This document shows positions 58,617-64,000 of a DNA stretch of 64,000 nt, piece by piece. Every line of letters starts with the position of its first letter. Within the stretch, counting starts at the first letter, position 1. A program made the translations under genes and the position numbers. This DNA comes from UBA4416 sp943362175 (GTDB taxonomy: Bacteria > Bacteroidota > Bacteroidia > B-17B0 > Aurantibacillaceae): positions 62,001-126,000 of the forward strand of contig CALRIU020000006.1 in NCBI GenBank assembly GCA_943362175.1, written 5' to 3'. Below the pieces are notes generated by a model. It saw only the letters and a list, made by a program, of their open reading frames with translations. It had not been told where the DNA came from and made no database searches.

Positions 58617-59498
58617 ATGAACCTCACGATCAGCGGCTATTCTACCGCTTTATTTTCCACCTGGTACTTTATCGAAGAGCTGGGCTTATTGTTCGACTGC
58701 GGAGATGGTCTGACTTCCGCCTTGCTGCAAAAAAGCAGGAAGATCGAGCATGTCTTTATTTCCCATGCCGACAGGGACCATCTTACCGGACTACTGCAAT
58801 TCAACCAGCTCAATGCGCGGAACAATGCACCGGTAGTTCATTATCCCAAAGACAGCGGTTCCTTCCCTGCGCTACGCGATTTCTCCGTGAAATTCGATCC
58901 GCATGTGAGAGGAACGGTCTGGAAGCCCATACAGGATAAGGACCGGACCTGGATCAGGAAAGACATCTACGTGGAAGCCATCCGGAACAACCACGTGGCG
59001 TGTGATGCAAGCCTTTGTAAAAGCCTGGGCTATAAGGTGGTCCAGGTAAAATCGAAATTAAAAGAAGAGTATGTGTCACTTAGCGGACAAGAGATCAGGG
59101 AAGCCATCGAACGATTGGGCAAAGCTGCCACGCATACCGATATTGAAACCGTTTTACTTTCATACAGCGGCGATACACCCTGCGAAAATTTCGAGCACTG
59201 GAACAACTCGAACATCCTGATCCATGAAGCCACCTTCATGGGTGGTGAGGAAGACAAGCAGATCCAGGCTCACGGCAACAGCCACAGTAACCTGGAAGAC
59301 GTGATCAGATCAGTGGCAGAAACAAACATCGGGTGCCTGATCTTAGGGCATTTCTCGTCGAGGTATTCCGATGAGCAGATTGATCGCCGGATTGCAGAGC
59401 TTTGCAAACACTACCACATCAGAATCCCTGTGTACAGGATTTTGCCGGGGATGGTGGTGAAAAATATCCTGGACGGGGAAAAAATTTATACGGCTTAA
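58617..59498 (+). CDS. MBL-fold hydrolase, RNase Z-like with altered metal motif
   Basis: A 293-residue metallo-beta-lactamase-fold protein. The core motif is VFISHADRDHLTGLLQF, that is H50-x-D52-x-D54-H55, where canonical RNase Z has HxHxDH, so one zinc ligand is changed. Later ligands appear in SYSGDTPCENF (Asp) and LILGHFSSRYSDEQ (His), the latter typical of tRNase Z C-termini. Relatives process tRNA 3' ends; the substitution leaves activity uncertain. It starts a plus-strand run, and the next gene begins 1 nt after its stop. Confidence 0.82.
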   Translation: MNLTISGYSTALFSTWYFIEELGLLFDCGDGLTSALLQKSRKIEHVFISHADRDHLTGLLQFNQLNARNNAPVVHYPKDSGSFPALRDFSVKFDPHVRGTVWKPIQDKDRTWIRKDIYVEAIRNNHVACDASLCKSLGYKVVQVKSKLKEEYVSLSGQEIREAIERLGKAATHTDIETVLLSYSGDTPCENFEHWNNSNILIHEATFMGGEEDKQIQAHGNSHSNLEDVIRSVAETNIGCLILGHFSSRYSDEQIDRRIAELCKHYHIRIPVYRILPGMVVKNILDGEKIYTA

Positions 59499-59499
59499 A

Positions 59500-60069
59500 A
59501 TGAGTAAAAGAACACTATTTTTAATCCCAAAAGATAAGGACACTTTTCTGGAAGTGTTTTACGATAATTATGCAAAATTTCGTGACTGGTGTATTGATGA
59601 AAGTGGCTTTATTCATTTGTTATCCCCAGACGCTCAAAATTTCATTTTGGACAAGGAAGAGTTAATATCTATTCGTGGTAACGATAAAGAGGTCATAGAA
59701 GACATCATTATACATTTTACCACTATTTATTGTGGAATAATGACAGCACTCTTCCATGACATTCCCCCTTTAATGAAAAGAGAATACTATGATGACTCCC
59801 TCATCATTATTGAACAAAATTGTGAGCAAAAAGTCCTTGAATTATGGAACTATCTGCTTTACGGCAGAAGTTTCCAGGACGGCAGCAAAACCTATATATC
59901 ACAAGGCGCCATTCTGGGTTACTGGACTTGCGATGAACAACAATATTTGCGAAAAGAACTGGAAAAATTACATGCTCCGGAAAATGCAAGCCGCGGGATC
60001 AAATATATTCTCCAGGCATTAAATGACACAATAAAAGAAAAGAAAGAAATGATCCTCTTAAGCTCCTAA
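59500..60069 (+). CDS. Hypothetical soluble protein
   Basis: A 189-residue protein, mostly helical, with no signal peptide or membrane segment. Landmarks are FLEVFYDNYAKFRDWCIDES, DIIIHFTTIYCGIMTALFHD and GYWTCDEQQYLRKELEKLHA. I do not recognise the family. Its DNA is noticeably more A+T-rich than the neighbouring genes, which suggests acquisition. It starts 1 nt after the RNase Z-like gene. Confidence 0.65.
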   Translation: MSKRTLFLIPKDKDTFLEVFYDNYAKFRDWCIDESGFIHLLSPDAQNFILDKEELISIRGNDKEVIEDIIIHFTTIYCGIMTALFHDIPPLMKREYYDDSLIIIEQNCEQKVLELWNYLLYGRSFQDGSKTYISQGAILGYWTCDEQQYLRKELEKLHAPENASRGIKYILQALNDTIKEKKEMILLSS

Positions 60070-60093
60070 GGGGCAGATTTATTGAAAACTACT

Positions 60094-60465
60094 ATGAGCC
60101 AGAAAGAAAACATACAACAAGCCATCACCAATTTCGTCAAAGGCGGCGACACCAGTGATGTGAGCCTATTGGAAAAAGTACTGCATCCTGATTTCAGGGT
60201 AACGAACAACGGCTTTATGGGAAAGCCGGGAATTACGATTATTGACAGGCACACCTATTTATCGAACATCAGGGCAGGGATTTTTGGCGGCTTGCCGAGA
60301 ACCATGATTATTGAAAACATTGATGAAAGCGGGAATATTGCCATGGTGAAGCTCAGGCTCGAAAGTTCTGAGAATTACTTCGTATCTTATAATTCCCTGG
60401 TGTTGGATACCGATAACACCTGGAAGCTCATCAATAACATGGCGGTGGTAGATGCTAAGAAATGA
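60094..60465 (+). CDS. NTF2-like / putative lumazine-binding family protein
   Basis: About 123 residues from ATG 60094 (MSQKENIQQAITNFVKGGDT); an upstream in-frame TTG is unlikely. It follows the NTF2/SnoaL pattern: N-terminal helices, then LEKVLHPDFRVTNNGFMG, IIENIDESGNIAMVKLRL and YNSLVLDTDNTWKLINNM. Such cone-shaped folds bind small molecules or act as enzymes of unknown specificity. It begins 24 nt after the upstream gene. Confidence 0.78.
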   Translation: MSQKENIQQAITNFVKGGDTSDVSLLEKVLHPDFRVTNNGFMGKPGITIIDRHTYLSNIRAGIFGGLPRTMIIENIDESGNIAMVKLRLESSENYFVSYNSLVLDTDNTWKLINNMAVVDAKK

Positions 60466-60516
60466 GGACTTTCTGCAAGCGAAACACACGTTTAATCTTA
60501 CGTATTTTGAATAAGA

Positions 60517-60894
60517 ATGGCAATGGTTCCCTACCAGAAAAAAATAATTATTACCGGCGTAGCTCCTCAAAAAACAGGATCTGAAGACCTCCTTCAGGAA
60601 CTGGAAACCTATCTGAAAGATAAGGGAGGAATTATTGTGGGCCGTGTCATCCAAAGAAGAGGCGTATCAAGAAGTACAAAGCCAGGCGGCTCAAAACAGT
60701 CGGACCAGCCTTTAGATCCTTCGACATACATCGGTAAAGGGAAGGCCCTGGAACTCAAGGAACTCTGCCATGAAACAACATGCGATCTCATCATCTGCAT
60801 CAATACATTAAGCAATGGCCAGGTAGAAACACTGGAAGAATTAACTCATTGTAAAGTTCTTCTGCTATCCGATTATTTACCCCTGAAACGCTAA
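60517..60894 (+). CDS. Free-standing HflX N-terminal domain protein
   Basis: A 125-residue protein that aligns with the N-terminal (nucleotide-binding-like) domain of the ribosome-splitting GTPase HflX: ELETYLKDKGGIIVGRVIQR, then PSTYIGKGKALELKELCH and NTLSNGQVETLEEL. It ends KVLLLSDYLPLKR where HflX would continue into its helical and G domains. No GTPase motif follows in any frame that I can see. It is either a stand-alone regulator, a decoy, or a truncated remnant. ATG 60517 is chosen; ATG 60523 is also possible. Confidence 0.75.
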   Translation: MAMVPYQKKIIITGVAPQKTGSEDLLQELETYLKDKGGIIVGRVIQRRGVSRSTKPGGSKQSDQPLDPSTYIGKGKALELKELCHETTCDLIICINTLSNGQVETLEELTHCKVLLLSDYLPLKR

Positions 60895-60956
60895 ATTAGT
60901 CCGGCAAACTCTCGAAAGCTCTTCATGTAAAATAAAGATGTTCCCGGGCTCGTGCA

Positions 60957-60987
60957 TTTGAAAAGAAGAATAAATGGAATATATTTG
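60957..60987 (+). promoter_or_regulatory. Promoter of the transglutaminase-like gene (TTTG-N19-TATATTTG)
   Basis: TTTG at 60957-60960 and TATATTTG at 60980-60987 are separated by exactly 19 nt, an ideal Bacteroidota sigma-A promoter. The predicted start near 60993 gives a leader of about 75 nt before the ATG at 61067. Confidence 0.65.
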
Positions 60988-61066
60988 AAAGAAACTCCGG
61001 TTCTTCAAGCCATGCAACGGAAGCCGGTTTAGTTTCGTCTTTATTGATGCCATAAAAATGTAAAAC

Positions 61067-62209
61067 ATGAAGAAAACCACCCATACATGCCTTGCCCTAC
61101 TAGGTCTTTTCCTGATCGCACAAGGCGGGTATTCTCAAAAAAACTGGCCGGTGATCAAAGCGACTTCTAAAAAAGTTGACATTAAAGATGATGAGCTTTT
61201 AAAAAAAGAAGCCTGGTCAATCGTTCCTGAAGCCAAGCCGGATGTGTATCTTACCTCAGCCAAGAAAGTAACCTTTTATACCGACCTGGAAAACATTTCG
61301 TTTAAAATAGACCCTAAAGTAGGAAGCTACAATTTCATTGTCCTGCTGAATGGAAAGGATTCTGCCTGGACGCAGATTCAATACCAACAGCCTTTCCTGG
61401 AGAAGCTGAAAGCTGCAAAAAAATACAACCCGGCGGATGCGCGTTATGTTCCGAAATTCATGTATCAATCTGCTGATAATATATATCTGGCAAAGATCAG
61501 GCGGGACCTGAAACTGGATTCCATCGCCGGAACAGGAAACGAGGTTTCTAAGATCCTGAACCTGTTGCATTGGGTCCATAATACGATCAGGCATGATGGC
61601 TCGAGCGATAACCCGGCTGTAAAAAATGCATTGAATATTGTCCAGGTTTGCAAGACCGAAAACCGCGGTGTGAATTGCCGCATGCTGGCGACCGTTCTGA
61701 ACGAGTGCTACCTGGCGATGGGAATCAAATCACGGCACATCACCTGCATGCCCAGGGAAACGAAGTTCGACGATTGCCACGTGATTAACATGGTATACAG
61801 CGCCGACCTCCAACGATGGATCTGGATCGACCCGACCTTTGATGCTTACGTGATGGATGAAAAAGGCGCACTGTTGGGCGTCCGCGAAGTACGCGAGCGC
61901 CTGATCAATGATAAACCGCTCATTTTAAATCCGGATGCGAATTGGAATAAGAAAAACTCCCAAACCAAAGAAGATTACCTGGACAACTACATGGCTAAAA
62001 ATTTATACCGCCTGCAAACTCCTATGGTAAGTGAATACGACCTGGAAACCGGCAAGACCGGCAAAGAAATTGTTTACGTGGAGTTACTGCCCCTGAATGG
62101 CCTTGAGCAGGAACCACAAAAAACAGAGCAGATAGAGAAAGCCACCGGCGTGAAATTTATTACCTATAAAACCAATAATCCGGATCTGTTCTGGACCAAG
62201 CCGGAGTAA
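61067..62209 (+). CDS. Secreted transglutaminase-like protein
   Basis: A 380-residue protein with signal peptide (ALLGLFLIAQGGYSQ). The transglutaminase-like core has Cys204 in NRGVNCRMLATVLNE, His238 in FDDCHVINMVY and Asp255 in WIWIDPTFDAY, the complete Cys-His-Asp triad. LLHWVHNTIRHDG precedes it. Relatives include cysteine proteases as well as cross-linking enzymes. It acts in the periplasm or outside. Single gene with its own promoter. The substrate is not inferable. Confidence 0.87.
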   Translation: MKKTTHTCLALLGLFLIAQGGYSQKNWPVIKATSKKVDIKDDELLKKEAWSIVPEAKPDVYLTSAKKVTFYTDLENISFKIDPKVGSYNFIVLLNGKDSAWTQIQYQQPFLEKLKAAKKYNPADARYVPKFMYQSADNIYLAKIRRDLKLDSIAGTGNEVSKILNLLHWVHNTIRHDGSSDNPAVKNALNIVQVCKTENRGVNCRMLATVLNECYLAMGIKSRHITCMPRETKFDDCHVINMVYSADLQRWIWIDPTFDAYVMDEKGALLGVREVRERLINDKPLILNPDANWNKKNSQTKEDYLDNYMAKNLYRLQTPMVSEYDLETGKTGKEIVYVELLPLNGLEQEPQKTEQIEKATGVKFITYKTNNPDLFWTKPE

Positions 62210-62254
62210 TGAGCCGGACGGGCAACAAAAAACATTTTTCGTTATATTTATAAT

Positions 62255-63754
62255 ATGAATAAACAAGCCCTCATCGTTCTACTTCTGGCCTTTAGCAATT
62301 TCTGTTTTGCACAATTGCCTCCTTATCATTTTCAAAGCTTATTTGGAGATCCTGTCAGGCAGGAAATTCTGTTAAGCATAAGTCCCTTTAACGGGGCCTA
62401 TTTAACGACAACCATGAATAGCAGTTTTAACTCGGGTAATCTTGAAATAGATGTGAGATCTGTAGATGAAAGCGGTACAATCACCGGCTTTAAAAACATT
62501 CGCATACCAAATAAAAGCGTGGTTACTACAACTTATCCCCCGGCTATTAACCCGCAGGATACAACGGCATATATTGCCGGCAGGATCTACTACGGATCAA
62601 AATCAAGCGGCATGTTATGGAAAATAAATAAGAATTTAGATACACTATGGCATAAAGAATATATCAATCCTGTCCCCGACTCTGCTTTACAATTTGTATC
62701 ATCACTTATAGTGAATGATGGCATTATCATTTGCGGTTTATCTTGCCAATACAACGCTTATGGCGACTGCTTTATCATGAAAACAGACTTTAATGGTAAT
62801 GAGTTATGGCGCCGTACAATTCAGGCTCCCGGCCAGGCAAGCGGTATCTTTAAAATCATTCGCACCTCCGAAAAGTCATTCGTTGCTTATAAAAAAACCG
62901 TGTACCTGAACACAGATACAGATTACGGAATAATTAAATATGACAGCCTGTTTAACCAGATATGGTCGCAAACGTATGTGACACCACGCCACGACTACGA
63001 TGGCGACCTGATAGAAACCCGTGACAGTAACTATGTAATTTGCAATGGTTATACAGATGTGATGCAGGGCGGTATCATGGGTGTACCGAAATCAAGAAAT
63101 ACCCTGCGAAAAATCAATAAAAACAATGGATGGATTATGTGGGAAAAGATGTATGGCGCCTCTTCCAGTTTAAACGAATTAAACCGGGTACAGGAGATGA
63201 GTAATGGCGGCTTGCTGGCAACAGGCTTACACTTTACGCCTTATGTTGGAACGAAACCTGAAGGAGCTTATGTTTCTCATGTCATGACCTTTGATTCTAA
63301 CGGAGATAGCCTAAGCTACCAAACCGTTTTTGCAGATTCAAGCTCAACTGTCAGCCGCCTGTACAATTTCTGTAAAACCGGCACAGGCTACCTTTTCGCC
63401 GGGGATGCCTCGGATGTAGCTTTATCAGGTAATCAGCAAAATTGGCTGATTAGCTCAGATAGTAATCTGTGCTTCCTGGAGAACTGCACCTTTACAGGCT
63501 TATCAGAACATTCTGCAGACCCGGAATTCAGCCTTTTTCCTAACCCGGCCCGCAACAGTTTCACCATCCTGCTACCCGATCATTCATTTGAAAACATGAA
63601 ACTCACAGATATATTGGGGCACATTGTTTTACAACAATCCCTGAAACAGGAAACAAGCACCATTGATGTATCCTCTCTGCCCAATGGTATTTATATAGTG
63701 CAACTTGAAAATGGCATAACTGTTTTAAATAAACGTTTAGTGATCAGTCACTAA
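62255..63754 (+). CDS. Secreted protein with T9SS type A sorting domain
   Basis: A 499-residue protein with signal peptide MNKQALIVLLLAFSNFCFAQ. A repeated-strand region (about 60-400) follows with blade-like segments (LWKINKNLDTLWHKEY; KTDFNGNELWRRTIQAP; NGGLLATGLHFTPY), probably a beta-propeller. The C-terminal sorting domain (about 425-499) contains FSLFPNPARNSFTILL and LPNGIYIVQLENG. It is exported through the T9SS. No catalytic motif. A TATATTTA lies just ahead of the start. Confidence 0.87.
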   Translation: MNKQALIVLLLAFSNFCFAQLPPYHFQSLFGDPVRQEILLSISPFNGAYLTTTMNSSFNSGNLEIDVRSVDESGTITGFKNIRIPNKSVVTTTYPPAINPQDTTAYIAGRIYYGSKSSGMLWKINKNLDTLWHKEYINPVPDSALQFVSSLIVNDGIIICGLSCQYNAYGDCFIMKTDFNGNELWRRTIQAPGQASGIFKIIRTSEKSFVAYKKTVYLNTDTDYGIIKYDSLFNQIWSQTYVTPRHDYDGDLIETRDSNYVICNGYTDVMQGGIMGVPKSRNTLRKINKNNGWIMWEKMYGASSSLNELNRVQEMSNGGLLATGLHFTPYVGTKPEGAYVSHVMTFDSNGDSLSYQTVFADSSSTVSRLYNFCKTGTGYLFAGDASDVALSGNQQNWLISSDSNLCFLENCTFTGLSEHSADPEFSLFPNPARNSFTILLPDHSFENMKLTDILGHIVLQQSLKQETSTIDVSSLPNGIYIVQLENGITVLNKRLVISH

Positions 63755-63831
63755 AAAGCATTAATTTTTATAGAAGCAGTATATCAAACAAGTCTATTGA
63801 CAGGATAAGCCCGACGATTCTAATTACGATC

Positions 63832-64000
63832 ATGAAACCCGATTTACTCAAACTCCTTCCCGGCCTTGATACCCTTCCGGAAGCAGAAGCCAGGGAAATT
63901 GCGGAACTGATTCCCGTGGAGTCTTATCAAAAAGGCACGCTGCTTTTGAAAGCCGGCGAGGTTTCTTCCATCTGTTATTTTGTACTGAAAGGTTGCATCC
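63832..64000 (+). CDS. Crp/Fnr family regulator, N-terminal part (runs off window)
   Basis: The reading frame from ATG 63832 is open to the window end (56 complete codons): MKPDLLKLLPGLDTLPEAEA, then EIAELIPVESYQKGTLLLKAGEV and ICYFVLKGCI. The KGxxLLKAGEVxxxxYFVLKGC pattern is the start of a cyclic-nucleotide-binding beta-roll. The HTH is outside the window. It is a different sequence from the Crp/Fnr gene at 178. Confidence 0.8.
   Translation, partial: MKPDLLKLLPGLDTLPEAEAREIAELIPVESYQKGTLLLKAGEVSSICYFVLKGCI

Noticed and set aside
58553..58939. Plus-strand open frame overlapping the start of the RNase Z-like gene
   Set aside because: It is a frame-shifted reading of the MBL gene without domain features.

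Overview
The window is chromosomal DNA from a member of the phylum Bacteroidota, probably Chitinophagales or Sphingobacteriales-like (lineage inferred from gene content). The evidence is a GldM/PorM gene for the type IX secretion system (T9SS), two proteins with C-terminal T9SS type A sorting domains, two CarboxypepD_reg-plug-barrel TonB receptors, LytS/LytTR regulator pairs, and promoters of the Bacteroidota form TTTG-N19/20-TAnnTTTG with little Shine-Dalgarno signal. I saw no rRNA, tRNA, CRISPR array, transposase, integrase or phage gene.

Layout. 0.2-4.2 kb: a Crp/Fnr regulator, small secreted or outer-membrane proteins, a methyltransferase and a tandem pair of secreted paralogues. 4.2-7.1 kb: a TPR sensor kinase with its LytTR response regulator. 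7.3-10.8 kb: a rhodanese plus vWA pair, an HExxH envelope protein and methylmalonyl-CoA epimerase. 10.9-15.4 kb: tatA, gatA, an envelope protein, an alpha/beta hydrolase and mrp. 15.6-24.4 kb: orphan gldM, aspartate kinase, corA, a beta-barrel protein, an ECF sigma factor, lysS, a lipoprotein and gmk. 24.5-28.6 kb: a six-gene minus-strand accessory run (SMI1/KNR4 protein, unknown proteins, a helical-repeat protein, two recent paralogues) that looks like a collection of immunity genes. 29.0-29.7 kb: two related tiny lipoproteins. 29.7-36.2 kb: a T9SS cargo protein, a DUF481-like barrel, a TonB receptor and a divergent LytS/LytTR pair. 36.3-45.8 kb: a peptide transporter, a DUF3999/DUF2339 pair, a hydrolase, thioredoxin, a Uup-type ABC-F ATPase and diadenylate cyclase. 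46.0-50.3 kb: a PAS-LuxR regulator, a second TonB receptor and a class C beta-lactamase-like serine hydrolase. 50.4-58.5 kb: paaZ followed by three tandem TPR-coiled-coil-SpoIIE/PP2C phosphatases. 58.6-64.0 kb: an RNase Z-like protein, small proteins, a free-standing HflX N-terminal domain, a transglutaminase-like secreted protein, a T9SS cargo protein and the start of a second Crp/Fnr gene.

How the genes work together. Housekeeping functions (gatA, lysS, gmk, mrp, aspartate kinase, cdaA, trx, tatA) are interleaved with envelope sensing and uptake. Two TonB receptors of one subfamily each sit beside a different regulator type. No single complete novel pathway is evident. The best candidates for something undescribed are the 24.5-28.6 kb immunity-like array, the paaZ plus triple-phosphatase cluster, the stand-alone HflX N-domain and the 46.80 kb palindrome. 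All of these are inferences from sequence alone.
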